A stretch of DNA of 35,333 nt from Pseudomonadota bacterium (lineage in GTDB: Bacteria > Pseudomonadota > Alphaproteobacteria > ATCC43930 > CGMCC-115725), in NCBI GenBank assembly GCA_021812165.1, contig JAKAOO010000006.1, forward strand, positions 1 to 35,333, given 5' to 3'. A program made the position numbers and the translations under genes. Within the stretch, counting starts at the first letter, position 1, and the number at the start of each line of letters is the position of its first letter. The notes beneath the pieces are model-generated. The model had not been told where the DNA came from, did no database searches, and was given only the letters and a program-made list of their open reading frames with translations. Positions 23,857 to 32,529 of this stretch are shown in pieces.

Positions 23857-25347
23857 ATGGGCCGGGCGACGCCTTTCCTCCCCGACGCCCTCGCCAGGCG
23901 ATCCCTTTTCGCCGCGCCGCGGCGGCTGATGCGGACCCACGCCTTTCGCCTTGCCGCCCTCTACTTTCTCGTTTTTGCGGCCTCGATTCTGGGGGTTCTT
24001 TTTTTCGTCTACTGGATGAGCGCCGGCTTTGTCGAGAGAGAGATCCAGGCGACGCTCAAGGCCGAAATCACCGGGCTTGCCGAGCAATATGCGCAGCGTG
24101 GGCTTTCCGGCCTCGTCCAGATCGTCGCCGCGCGCAGCGCCGGCAATCGCGGCGACGCCAACCTTTATCTCGTAACCGCTCCCGACGGCCGGCCTTTGGC
24201 TGGGAACATCGCGGGCTGGCCCAAAGGCGTTCCCGCCCGCAAGGGGTGGTTGTCCTTTTCGATCGCGGCAAAAGTCGGGGGGCGGGTAAAGGTCCACCCG
24301 GCGCGCGGGGCGATCTTTATCATTCCCGGCGGTTACCGGCTCCTCGTCGGACGCGACATCAGCGACGCGGCGGCCTTTCGCGAACACGTCAAGCTGACGC
24401 TTCTATGGGCGGGTCTGGTGGCGCTGGTGGTCGGCCTCTTGGGAGGCGCCGCGATGAGCCGCAAGCTGTTGCGCCGCGTCGAAGAGGTCAACCGCACGAG
24501 CGAGCGGGTGATGGCCGGCAATCTCTCGGACCGCGTGCCGGAACGGGGAACCAGCGACGAGTTCGACCAGCTCGCCCAAAACCTCAACCGCATGCTCGAC
24601 CAGATCGAGCGTCTGATGACGGCGATGCGCGAGGTCACCGACAACGTCGCCCATGACCTCAAGACGCCGCTCTCGCGCCTGCGTGCGCGGCTCGAGCTGG
24701 CGCTCATCGACCCCGCCGAGGAGAGCGCCGCCGAGGCGATCCGTTCGGCGATCGAGGACGCCGACCGCCTGCTCGCCACTTTCAATGCCCTTCTCAGCAT
24801 CGCCGAAGCCGAATCCGGCGCGCGGCGGGGAGAGCGCGGTCCTCTCGATCTCGCCGAGGTGGCAAAATCCGCCGCCGAGCTTTACGAACCGGTAGCCGAG
24901 GAAAAAGGGTTCGCGCTTTCGCTCGCGGCCGAGGCGGGGAGCAGGATCCGGGGCGACCGCCATCTCTTGTCGCAAGCCCTCGCCAACCTCATCGACAACG
25001 CCATCAAATATGCGGGCGGCGGAGAGATCGCGATCCGCGTCGAAAAGCGCGGCGGGCGCGCCCTCCTCGAAGTCGCCGATCGCGGCCCCGGCATCCCCGA
25101 AAGGGATCGGGAAACCGTCTTCGATCGCTTTGTCCGTCTCGAACCGAGCCGCAGCACCCCCGGGAACGGGCTCGGCCTCAGCCTCGTGCGCGCGGTTGCC
25201 AGGCAGCACGAAGGCCGCGTCGAGCTTTGCGACAACGTGCCCGGCCTCATCGTTCGGCTCGACTTCCCGGCGCTCGATTTCATAAAGGAATTGCCCGGAC
25301 GGCCTTCTGCTGGCTTTTCCGCCATTCCGGCACGAGCAGGGGCCTAG
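23857..25347 (+). CDS. sensor histidine kinase (HAMP-containing)
   Basis: The product is 496 aa from the ATG at 23857. Transmembrane helices lie at about 32-54 and 180-199, with a periplasmic sensor of about 125 residues between. HAMP follows (about 200-250; MSRKLLRRVEEVNRTSERVM), then the HisKA dimerisation domain with the phospho-acceptor His266 in NVAHDLKTPLSRLR. The HATPase domain has N-box LIDNAIKYA, G1 DRGPGIP and GNGLGLSLV. It phosphorylates the adjacent OmpR-type regulator. A later ATG at 23929 (MRTHAF) would also keep all domains, so the exact start is uncertain. Confidence 0.94.
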   Translation: MGRATPFLPDALARRSLFAAPRRLMRTHAFRLAALYFLVFAASILGVLFFVYWMSAGFVEREIQATLKAEITGLAEQYAQRGLSGLVQIVAARSAGNRGDANLYLVTAPDGRPLAGNIAGWPKGVPARKGWLSFSIAAKVGGRVKVHPARGAIFIIPGGYRLLVGRDISDAAAFREHVKLTLLWAGLVALVVGLLGGAAMSRKLLRRVEEVNRTSERVMAGNLSDRVPERGTSDEFDQLAQNLNRMLDQIERLMTAMREVTDNVAHDLKTPLSRLRARLELALIDPAEESAAEAIRSAIEDADRLLATFNALLSIAEAESGARRGERGPLDLAEVAKSAAELYEPVAEEKGFALSLAAEAGSRIRGDRHLLSQALANLIDNAIKYAGGGEIAIRVEKRGGRALLEVADRGPGIPERDRETVFDRFVRLEPSRSTPGNGLGLSLVRAVARQHEGRVELCDNVPGLIVRLDFPALDFIKELPGRPSAGFSAIPARAGA

Positions 25348-25418
25348 CTTTGCGCGAATGCGCTCGCGTCAATATGCCGCACTCTCTGCACCGTGGGCTG
25401 ACGGCGCGCCGAGAACGA

Positions 25419-25607
25419 TCAGAAGATCGGGTTTTTGCGTTCGCTGCGGCGCTCTCGAGCATCGACGCGCCGCGCGGTTTCGGCCATCATGTCTTTGAAA
25501 GACTGCGGATCGAACCCGGCGCGCCTCAAGACAGGCGTCATCATCTCGTCCGAGAGCAGCTCGTCGAGGCTCGGCTCATAAGGGCGGCAGGCGAGGCGTC
25601 CGTCCAT
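25419..25607 (-). CDS. small hypothetical protein, 62 aa
   Basis: The product begins MDGRLACRPYEPSLDELLSD and ends with charged residues. The ATG at 25607 is preceded by a near-perfect AGGAGGGG ribosome binding site, which is the main support for the gene. The pattern EPSLDELLSDEMMTPVLRRAG resembles small Hyphomicrobiales proteins of unknown function that I recall but cannot look up. No membrane segment or signal is seen. It is convergent with the histidine kinase gene, 71 bp away. Confidence 0.7.
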   Translation of the reverse strand: MDGRLACRPYEPSLDELLSDEMMTPVLRRAGFDPQSFKDMMAETARRVDARERRSERKNPIF

Positions 25608-25945
25608 GATCCCCCTCCTCTCTTGACCCATTCTAGGAATTATGGCTGCAAAGCGTGTCCGCTTTATGACCATGGATCGGAATTTTTGCGGCATTTGCCG
25701 CAGCAAGCTCGGCGCCAGGCACGAGGTCGGGATCGGGGGGCCGCGACGCTTTGTCGCCGCAGAGCCTCGCTCGCGCAGGCGGCGCCGCGAGATAAAAGGG
25801 CGCCAACATCGTCGCGGGCAGCTTCTGTCTTGCCGGAAAGAGGCGTTGCGCCGCAACGACGGCACAGCGTCTTGACCGAGGGAGACTGGTCAAAATCGAT
25901 TTGGCCGTCGGGTAACCTTTTTCTGAAGAGAGCGTAAGAAAGCGC
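25608..25945. other. 338-bp intergenic region upstream of hpnN and the 62-aa gene
   Basis: No gene is supported. A plus-strand frame of 77 codons at 25642-25875 has no ribosome binding site and a composition like noise. It contains the perfect inverted repeat AAAGCG-TGTC-CGCTTT at 25650-25665 and a small hairpin GCGGCATTTGCCGC near 25688-25701. These may be operator or terminator structures, but nothing in the sequence decides this. Promoters for hpnN (plus) and the 62-aa gene (minus) must be here. Confidence 0.4.
25650..25665. promoter_or_regulatory. perfect 6+4+6 inverted repeat, possible operator
   Basis: AAAGCGTGTCCGCTTT has six-base arms and a four-base spacer and lies between divergent genes (the 62-aa gene and hpnN). 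It could be a regulator binding site or a repeat remnant. No second copy was noticed in the window. Confidence 0.3.
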
Positions 25946-28576
25946 GTGTTCGCCACCATCGCCTGCCGCCTCGTCGAACTCGCTCGCCGCCGTGCCGCGG
26001 CGATGGTGGTCCTGTCTCTGCTGGCGGCAGGGCTCTCTGGCTATTACGCCGCCCGGCACCTGGCGATCGACACCAACGTCGAGCACATGCTGCCGGCGAA
26101 CCTTCCCTGGCGGCGCGAAGAGCGCGCGCTCGACCGCGCGTTTCCTCAAAACAAGAACCTGCTTGTGATCGTCATCGACGGCCGAACGTCCGGACTCGCG
26201 GATGAGGCCGCCGCGGCGCTGGCGAAAAAGCTCCGAGAAGAGCCGCAGTTGTTCCGGAACGTGCGGCGCCCGGACGGCGGCAACTTTTTTGAAAGGGACG
26301 GGATCCTTTTCCGATCGCCCGCCGCGGTAAAAAACACCGCGGCCGAGCTCATCAAGGCGCAGCCTCTCTTGGGAGAGCTTGCCCATGATCCGAGCCTTAG
26401 AGGCATGTTCGATGCGATTGGGCTGTTCGCGAAGGCGGCGGGGCGAGGGAATCTCGGCGCACGCCAGATCGATCCCGCGCTCACGACTTTGGACGGCGTC
26501 ACCCGCAAGGTTCTCGCGGGGAAGAGGGCGTATCTCTCGTGGCAGCAGATGATGACCGGGAAGCCGGCCAAGAGCCGCCAACTGCGCCGCTTCATCCTCA
26601 CGAAGCCGGTTCTCGACTATGCGGCAATCGAACCCGGAGCGCGCGCCACCGCCGAGGTGCGCCGTCTCGCGAAGACGCTTCATCTCGAAGGCGTGCGCGT
26701 GCGGATGACGGGGCCGGTCGCGCTCAACGATGCGCAATTCGCCGATCTGCATCGAGGGGTGCTCACTTCGGCTCTGCTTTCGCTCGGGCTCCTGTGCGTC
26801 ATTCTCCTTCTCGCTCTGCGGTCGCCGAAGCTCGTCGCCGCGGTGCTGCTCACTCTTGCTTGCGGCCTGTCGCTGACCGCGGCCTTCGCGGCGCTCGCGA
26901 TCGGCACCTTGAACCCCGTCTCGATCGCTTTCGCCGTTCTTTTCGTCGGCCTTGCCGGCGATTTCGGCATTCAATTCGCCATCCGCTATCGGAGCGAGCG
27001 CTATCGCCTCGGTGAGCTTGGCCCCGCTCTTGCCGCGACCGGGCGGTGGGCCTGCGGCGCGCTCATGCTCGCGGCCGGCGCAACGGCGATCGGGTTCTTC
27101 TCCTTTTTGCCGACAAATTACGGCGGGGTCGCCCAGCTCGGCTTGATCGCCGGGGCCGGGATGATCATCGGCTTTGCACTCAATTTTCTGCTTCTGCCGG
27201 CGCTCATCACCTTGCTGCGTCCGCCGGGCGAACCGCAAACGCTCGGCTTTCTCTGGGCCGAACCGATCGACCGTTTTCTTTTCGTCCGCCGGCGATGGAT
27301 CCTCTTTGGCACGGTTTTGCTGACCGCTCTGGCGGCCGCTGCGCTTCCGCGCCTCAGTTTCGATTTCAATCCTCTCGGTCTCAAAAACCCGAATAGCGAG
27401 GCGGTGAAGACGCTCGTCTCCTTGATGCGCGATCCGACGACCAACCCCTATACGGCGGAGGTCCTCGCCCCTTCGATCCCGGCGGCCGAGAGCCTTGCCG
27501 CGCGGCTCTCGCGCTTGCCGGAAGTCTCGGAGTCCCGCACCGTTTCAACGTTTGTTCCCAAGCATCAGAAGGAAAAGCTCGCGGCGATGGCCGACCTCTC
27601 GCTGCTCGTCGGTCCGACGCTTTCGCCGATTTCGGTGCGCGCTGCGCCAGACGCCGCCGAGGTCATGAGCGCGATCGGCAAGAGCCGCAAGGCGCTTGCT
27701 TCTCTCGCCGCGAAAGAGGGCCCGGCAAGCCCGGCGGCGCGCTTCTCAGAGACGCTCGGGAAGGTCCTCGCGCGCGGCCCTTCGCTCCTCCCGGCGCTGC
27801 ATCGGGCGATCGTCTCCGGCCTGCCGCATGAGCTCTTTCTTTTGAGAAAGCTCCTGACCGCGAAACCGGTCACGGTCGCTTCCCTGCCGCAGGATCTCCG
27901 CCGCAGTTGGGTCGCCGCCGATGGTGAGGCGCGAGTCGAGGTTTATCCGCGGGGCGATTCCCGCGCAGAGTTGCGCCGGTTCGTTGCGGCCGTGCGAAGA
28001 GTCGCGCCGAGCGCCACCGGGCCGGCGGTTACGATCCAGGAAATCGGCGGACTGGTCACCGGCGCCTTTGTGGAGGCCGGAGCGATCGGCATCGCGGGGA
28101 TTGCCGGCCTTCTCTTCATCGTCTTGCGTCGTCTGCGCGACGTCCTCTTTGCGATTCTGCCGTTGCTGGTGGCGGGTATTCTCACGCTTGCGACCGCGGC
28201 CGCATTCGGCATGTCGCTCAATTACGCGAACATCATCGCGCTGCCTCTGCTTCTCGGCATCGGCGTCGCCTTCGACATCTATTTCGTCATGAACTGGCGC
28301 GCGGGCACCACGCTGCATTTGCAATCGAGCACTGCACGCGCCGTCGTCTTCAGCGCTCTGACGACGATGAGCGCGTTCGGGAGCCTTGCCCTCTCACAGG
28401 ATACCGGCCTTGCCGACATCGGCAAGATGCTTCTCCTCTCGCTCGGCTACACGCTCTTCTCGACGCTCGTCATCCTCCCTTCGCTGCTTGGTCCTGCGCC
28501 GCAACCGTCGGGCCACTCGCGCCCGGCCGAAGAGCGCTGGGCCGAGCATCTGCCGCTAGATCTCCATAGCCGCTGA
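25946..28576 (+). CDS. hpnN: hopanoid transporter HpnN (RND/MMPL superfamily)
   Basis: The product is 876 aa with the two-fold RND/MMPL design: a first transmembrane helix (about 18-35), a large periplasmic loop, a bundle of five helices (about 270-430), another single helix near 447-467, a second periplasmic loop and a final bundle (about 710-860). The opening LVELARRRAAAMVVLSLLA and the sequence DTNVEHMLPANLPWRREE are typical of the hopanoid biosynthesis-associated RND protein HpnN. In Rhodopseudomonas HpnN moves hopanoids from the inner to the outer membrane. The start is the GTG at 25946. Its 3' end overlaps hpnK on the other strand by 107 bp. Confidence 0.93.
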   Translation: MFATIACRLVELARRRAAAMVVLSLLAAGLSGYYAARHLAIDTNVEHMLPANLPWRREERALDRAFPQNKNLLVIVIDGRTSGLADEAAAALAKKLREEPQLFRNVRRPDGGNFFERDGILFRSPAAVKNTAAELIKAQPLLGELAHDPSLRGMFDAIGLFAKAAGRGNLGARQIDPALTTLDGVTRKVLAGKRAYLSWQQMMTGKPAKSRQLRRFILTKPVLDYAAIEPGARATAEVRRLAKTLHLEGVRVRMTGPVALNDAQFADLHRGVLTSALLSLGLLCVILLLALRSPKLVAAVLLTLACGLSLTAAFAALAIGTLNPVSIAFAVLFVGLAGDFGIQFAIRYRSERYRLGELGPALAATGRWACGALMLAAGATAIGFFSFLPTNYGGVAQLGLIAGAGMIIGFALNFLLLPALITLLRPPGEPQTLGFLWAEPIDRFLFVRRRWILFGTVLLTALAAAALPRLSFDFNPLGLKNPNSEAVKTLVSLMRDPTTNPYTAEVLAPSIPAAESLAARLSRLPEVSESRTVSTFVPKHQKEKLAAMADLSLLVGPTLSPISVRAAPDAAEVMSAIGKSRKALASLAAKEGPASPAARFSETLGKVLARGPSLLPALHRAIVSGLPHELFLLRKLLTAKPVTVASLPQDLRRSWVAADGEARVEVYPRGDSRAELRRFVAAVRRVAPSATGPAVTIQEIGGLVTGAFVEAGAIGIAGIAGLLFIVLRRLRDVLFAILPLLVAGILTLATAAAFGMSLNYANIIALPLLLGIGVAFDIYFVMNWRAGTTLHLQSSTARAVVFSALTTMSAFGSLALSQDTGLADIGKMLLLSLGYTLFSTLVILPSLLGPAPQPSGHSRPAEERWAEHLPLDLHSR

Positions 28577-29387
28577 GAGAAATGCCGAGTTCGGCGATGC
28601 GGCGCGCGACACGAGGACTGAGCAGAGCCTCGAGCTCTTCTCTCGGGCGGTAAAGCGGCATCGCGCTTTCGAAAGCGGGGCTGCGCGCGACCGCGGGGTG
28701 GAAATAGATCTCGCTCGTTCCGGGCGGCAGATGAGGAAGAAGGCGAAGAAGCCGCTCTTCCACCATCGCGCCGCTCCAGGCAAGGCCGAAGAGATGGTCG
28801 TTCGTCAAGAGACCCCCCGCGCGCGCCCGCAGCCGCGACGCCCAGAGAGCATAAAAGGGTTGCCGGTAACGCTCTTCGGGAAAGGCGCGGGAGAGAACGC
28901 TCACCGGCTCCTCGGGAATGCGGATCGCGCGCAGGCCGAATTCGCCTCCGATGGCGATGACGAGACGGGCGACGGTCGGGTGGAGATGGATGTGCTTGTG
29001 GGCGTTGACGTGGTCGAGCGCGAGGCCCGTGGCGCGGAAGGCCGCGAACTGCGCCCGGATTTCCTTGGCGAGCGCGCGGCGAACCTCCGGCAGTAAAAAG
29101 AACCGCAGGCCGGCGAGGAAGAGGTTCTTGCCGAGCGCGCCGCCGGCCCCTGCGAGCCCCGCGATCTCGGCGGCGGGGGAAAGCGCGACGCCGTCGACGA
29201 GAACGAGATGAAGGCCGACCTTGAGCCCCGGCAGGCGCCGCGCCCGGCGCACCGCATCGGCGGCGGCCGGGGCGCCGACCATGAGGCTCGCGGCGGAGAG
29301 AACGCCCTCGCGATGGGCTTGCTCGACGGCCGCGTTGACGGCTTCGTCGAGACCGAAATCGTCTGCCGTGATGATGAGGCGCTTCAA
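28470..29387 (-). CDS. hpnK: hopanoid biosynthesis-associated deacetylase HpnK (YdjC/ChbG family)
   Basis: The product is 305 aa. It has the YdjC-family metal motif ITADDFGLDEAVN (Asp9, Asp10), His60, and DHVNAHKHIHLHP (125-137). HpnK deacetylates N-acetylglucosaminyl-bacteriohopanetetrol in making glucosaminyl hopanoids. The start is taken as the TTG at 29387, the first residue of the conserved MKRLIITADDFG opening, preceded by GAAAGAGAG. The longer frame upstream adds arginine-rich noise. The last 35 codons overlap the 3' end of hpnN on the opposite strand. The usual partner genes hpnI and hpnJ are not in the window. Confidence 0.92.
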   Translation of the reverse strand: MKRLIITADDFGLDEAVNAAVEQAHREGVLSAASLMVGAPAAADAVRRARRLPGLKVGLHLVLVDGVALSPAAEIAGLAGAGGALGKNLFLAGLRFFLLPEVRRALAKEIRAQFAAFRATGLALDHVNAHKHIHLHPTVARLVIAIGGEFGLRAIRIPEEPVSVLSRAFPEERYRQPFYALWASRLRARAGGLLTNDHLFGLAWSGAMVEERLLRLLPHLPPGTSEIYFHPAVARSPAFESAMPLYRPREELEALLSPRVARRIAELGISLSGYGDLAADARPSALRPGASGPTVAAQDQAAKGG

Positions 29388-29597
29388 CCGAACTCTCTTT
29401 CCCCGGCGCTCAGCCGTCGCGTGCGCCCGCGCTCTCGAGAAACCCGATGAGGAACGGGCGCTCGCCATCGAGCGATCGAGCCCAACTGCGCCAAGGCGCC
29501 TTCGTCTCGTCAATCTTCGCCTCGAATGACAGGCGTCGGCTCTCAGCGGGAGCCGTGTGAGGCCGGGCAGCCCGATCCGCTTTCGGGTCGCCACGGC

Positions 29598-29834
29598 TCA
29601 GCGCCATAGACCGCGCCGCACCGCCCAAACAATGAGCGCCAGGGGCAGGACGACGACAGCGCCCAAAAGCATGTAAGGGACCGCCCATTCGATCATGCGA
29701 CCGGCAAGACGGCCGACAAGCAGGATCGTGGGCCCGGTGTTGTGAAGGATGCCGAGCGCCGATATGCCGAAGGAATCGAGAAGAAGCCCGACGAACAGAC
29801 AAAGCAGAAAAAGAGCCAAAAGGCGAAAGATCAT
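29598..29834 (-). CDS. DUF6460-like small membrane protein, 78 aa
   Basis: The product has two predicted transmembrane helices: LLALFLLCLFVGLLLDSFGI (about 5-24) and VPYMLLGAVVVLPLALIVWA (about 52-71). This layout, with a central polar part, a tryptophan before helix 2 and LLGAVVVLP, resembles the DUF6460 family of alphaproteobacterial membrane proteins. The ATG overlaps the queG stop codon (ATGA), so it is the last gene of the queuosine operon. Its function is unknown and its link to queuosine is by position only. Confidence 0.75.
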   Translation of the reverse strand: MIFRLLALFLLCLFVGLLLDSFGISALGILHNTGPTILLVGRLAGRMIEWAVPYMLLGAVVVLPLALIVWAVRRGLWR

Positions 29835-30967
29835 GAGACGGTCTCGAAAGAGCGCTCCCACTCCTCCCGCACGATTCTTTCCTTCTCGCGCAGAAGCCGC
29901 GCTCGCTTTTCTTCTTCCCTCTCGCGCGCGGAGGCAAGACGCAAAAAGGCCCAGGCGGCGCTCGCGCGCACCAGAGGCGAAGGGTCGTCGAGACCGCGCC
30001 TTGCGGCAGAGAGGAGAGCCGCCTCGCCCGCGGGCCCATTGCCGATCGCAATAAAGACGTTGCGCAAAAAGCGGTTGCGCCCAAGACGCTTCATGGCTGA
30101 GCCCCGAAAGCGAACACGGAACGCCCCGTCGTCGAGACCGGCAAGCTCCGCGAGCTGCGGTGCGGAAAGCCCCTCGCGCGACAGAAAATCGCTCTTTTGC
30201 GCGACTTTGGCAAATTTGTTCCATGGGCAGACCGACAAGCAATCGTCGCAGCCGAAGATGCGGTTGCCGATCGCTTCGCGCAGATCCGAGGGGATCATCC
30301 CCTGATGCTCGATCGTCAGATACGAGATGCAGCGCCGCGCATCAAGCATGTGCGGCGCCGGGAAAGCGCGCGTCGGACAGACCTCGAGGCAGCTCCGGCA
30401 AGAGCCGCAATGGTCGGTTTCGGGAGGGTCGGGCGGAAGCAAGAACGCGAGGTAGATCTCGCCGAGGAAAAGCCAAGAGCCGAAGCGCCGCGAGACGAGA
30501 TTGGTGTGCTTTCCCTGCCAGCCGATTCCGGCCTTCTCGGCCAGCGGCTTTTCCATGACCGGCGCGGTGTCGACAAAAACCTTCAACGGGCCCGGCCATC
30601 GTTCGTGGATCCAGCGCGCCAGCGCCTTGAGGCGGCTTTTCATGACCTTATGGTAGTCGCGCCCGCGCGCATATACCGAGATCGCGCCCTCTTCGGGTCG
30701 AGAGAGAGGCGCGAGCGGATCCTCCGCCGGTCCGTAATTCATCCCGGCGACGACGACCGTCTTCGCCTCTTCCCACAATTCCCGCGGGTCGCTGCGGCGC
30801 CGATGGGTCTCGGCGAGCCAGCCCATGTCGCCCTCGTAGCCACGCGCGAGAAACTCGGCGAGCCCCCGCTTCGCCGCGGCGCCGAGGCGCGCCTCGGCAA
30901 AGCCGACGCCGTCAAAACCGAGGGCGAGGGCGCGCTCGCGGATTTCTTCGCGGATCGCCTCGCTCAC
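29831..30967 (-). CDS. queG: epoxyqueuosine reductase
   Basis: The product is 378 aa. QueG reduces epoxyqueuosine to queuosine in tRNA, the last step of the pathway, using cobalamin and two 4Fe-4S clusters. The cluster ligands are Cys187, Cys190, Cys193 and Cys197 (CGSCRSCLEVCP), with Cys213 and Cys240, Cys243, Cys247 (CDDCLSVCPW) for the second cluster. The proposed general acid is Asp133 in VDTAPVMEKPLAE. A HEAT-like C-terminal part (about 290-365) would bind the tRNA. It begins 9 bp after the queF stop in the same operon. Confidence 0.96.
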   Translation of the reverse strand: MSEAIREEIRERALALGFDGVGFAEARLGAAAKRGLAEFLARGYEGDMGWLAETHRRRSDPRELWEEAKTVVVAGMNYGPAEDPLAPLSRPEEGAISVYARGRDYHKVMKSRLKALARWIHERWPGPLKVFVDTAPVMEKPLAEKAGIGWQGKHTNLVSRRFGSWLFLGEIYLAFLLPPDPPETDHCGSCRSCLEVCPTRAFPAPHMLDARRCISYLTIEHQGMIPSDLREAIGNRIFGCDDCLSVCPWNKFAKVAQKSDFLSREGLSAPQLAELAGLDDGAFRVRFRGSAMKRLGRNRFLRNVFIAIGNGPAGEAALLSAARRGLDDPSPLVRASAAWAFLRLASAREREEEKRARLLREKERIVREEWERSFETVS

Positions 30968-30976
30968 CCTCGGGTC

Positions 30977-31429
30977 TCAGCCGCGGCCGCGATAGGGCGC
31001 GACGCCGGGATCGGGGAGCCAGAGCCCCGCCGGAGGTTCTCCGGTCTGGTAAAAGACGTCGATCGGGATGCCGCCGCGCGGATGCCAATAGCTGCCGATC
31101 CTGAGCCACAGCGGCGCGAGCGCCGCGACGAGGCGGCGCGCGACCGCGAGCGTACAATCCTCGTGAAAGGCCGCGTGATTGCGGAACGAACCGAGATAGA
31201 GCTTCAGCGATTTGCTTTCGAGGATCGTTGCCTGCGGCACGTAATCGATGACGAGATGCGCGAAATCGGGCTGGCCGGTCACGGGGCAGAGCGAGGTAAA
31301 TTCGGGGCAGGTGAAGCGCACGAGATAGAGAAGCCCCGGATGCGGATTGGGAACGGTTTCGAGCCGCGCCGCCTCAGGGTTTTCCGGCAAGGCCGTTGTG
31401 CTGCCGAGAAGGCGCAATTCTTCGCTCAC
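30977..31429 (-). CDS. queF: NADPH-dependent 7-cyano-7-deazaguanine reductase
   Basis: The product is 150 aa, the short (type I, Bacillus-like) form. The nucleophile Cys48 is in [13 protein letters not shown] with Asp55, and the specificity motif is [12 protein letters not shown] with His89-Glu90 following. QueF reduces the nitrile of preQ0 to the amine preQ1 using two NADPH. The start is GTG at 31429, overlapping the tgt stop as GTGA; a longer frame to 31621 lies inside tgt and is not used. Confidence 0.95.
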   Translation of the reverse strand: MSEELRLLGSTTALPENPEAARLETVPNPHPGLLYLVRFTCPEFTSLCPVTGQPDFAHLVIDYVPQATILESKSLKLYLGSFRNHAAFHEDCTLAVARRLVAALAPLWLRIGSYWHPRGGIPIDVFYQTGEPPAGLWLPDPGVAPYRGRG

Positions 31430-32529
31430 CCCGTCTCCTCCTGCGGCACGCCGAGACTCTCGAGCGTCCCCGCCTCGATCGCCCGCCTCATCGCCGCCAT
31501 TAGCCCGGCGTAGTAGGTAAGATTGTGCGCCGTCAGCAACATGGCGGCGAGGATTTCGCCGCTCTTCGTCAGATGGTGGAGATAGGCGCGGCTGTAGCCG
31601 GCACAAGCGGGACAAGGGCATGAGGAATCGAGCGGGGCCGGGTCGTCGGCGTGGCGCGCGTTTTTGAGATTGAGAGGGCCTTCGCGCGTGAAAGCCTGGC
31701 CCGTCCGTCCCGAGCGCGTCGGCAAAACGCAGTCGAAGAGGTCGATGCCGCGCCGGACCGCCGCCAAAAGCTCCGCGGGCTTGCCGACGCCCATCAGATA
31801 GCGCGGCGCCCTCTGCGGGAGCGCCGGCACCGTCCCATCGAGGACCCGCAGCATCCGTTCCCGCCCTTCACCGACCGCAAGCCCGCCGAGCGCGTAGCCA
31901 TCGAAGCCGATCTCGACGAGACACGCGGCGGAGCGCAGGCGGAGATCTTCATAGACGCCGCCTTGGACGATCCCGAAAATGCCGTAGCCCGCGGCCTCGC
32001 GAAAGCTCTCGCGCGAGCGCAAAGCCCAGCGCATCGACAGCTCCATCGACGCCTCCGCCGCCTCGAAAGACGCGGGATAGGGCGTGCATTCGTCAAACGC
32101 CATCGCAATATCGGCGCCGAGGAGCCTTTGGATTTCGACCGAGCGCTCGGGCGAGAGGAGGTTCTCGCTGCCGTCGAGATGGGAGCGGAAGGTGACGCCC
32201 TCCTCCTCGACCTTGCGCAACGGCGCGAGCGAGAGAACCTGGAATCCGCCGGAATCGGTGAGGATCGCATGAGGCCAGTTCATCAGACGATGAAGCCCTC
32301 CGAGCGCGGCAATCCGCTCGGCGCCCGGGCGCAGCATCAGGTGATAGGTGTTGGCGAGAACCATTCGCGCGCCCGTTGCCGCCACGCCCTCGGAGGTCAT
32401 CGCCTTGACGCTGCCGCCCGTTCCGACCGGCATAAAGGCCGGAGTGTCGACCAACCCATGCGCCGTCGAGAGCCGGCCGCGGCGGGCGGCGCCGTCCTTG
32501 GCCAGCACTTCGAACGCGACGCCGCTCAT
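31426..32529 (-). CDS. tgt: tRNA-guanine transglycosylase
   Basis: The product is 367 aa. Tgt exchanges guanine-34 in GUN-anticodon tRNAs for preQ1. Seen are the base-binding [10 protein letters not shown], Asp92 in TDSGGFQ, the nucleophile Asp266 in [10 protein letters not shown], and the zinc site Cys304, Cys306, Cys309 and His335 (CPCPAC...H). The start at 32529 overlaps the queA stop codon (ATGA), so the upstream M at 32550 is rejected. It is the second gene of the operon. Confidence 0.97.
   Translation of the reverse strand: MSGVAFEVLAKDGAARRGRLSTAHGLVDTPAFMPVGTGGSVKAMTSEGVAATGARMVLANTYHLMLRPGAERIAALGGLHRLMNWPHAILTDSGGFQVLSLAPLRKVEEEGVTFRSHLDGSENLLSPERSVEIQRLLGADIAMAFDECTPYPASFEAAEASMELSMRWALRSRESFREAAGYGIFGIVQGGVYEDLRLRSAACLVEIGFDGYALGGLAVGEGRERMLRVLDGTVPALPQRAPRYLMGVGKPAELLAAVRRGIDLFDCVLPTRSGRTGQAFTREGPLNLKNARHADDPAPLDSSCPCPACAGYSRAYLHHLTKSGEILAAMLLTAHNLTYYAGLMAAMRRAIEAGTLESLGVPQEETG

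Noticed and set aside
25642-25875. 77-codon plus-strand frame with a CGIC motif
   Set aside because: No ribosome binding site, arginine-rich noise composition, and an inverted repeat inside; two cysteines alone do not support a gene.
25664-27238. 524-codon minus-strand frame opposite hpnN
   Set aside because: Antisense shadow rich in Arg, Glu and Gly with no recognisable domain; hpnN is clear.
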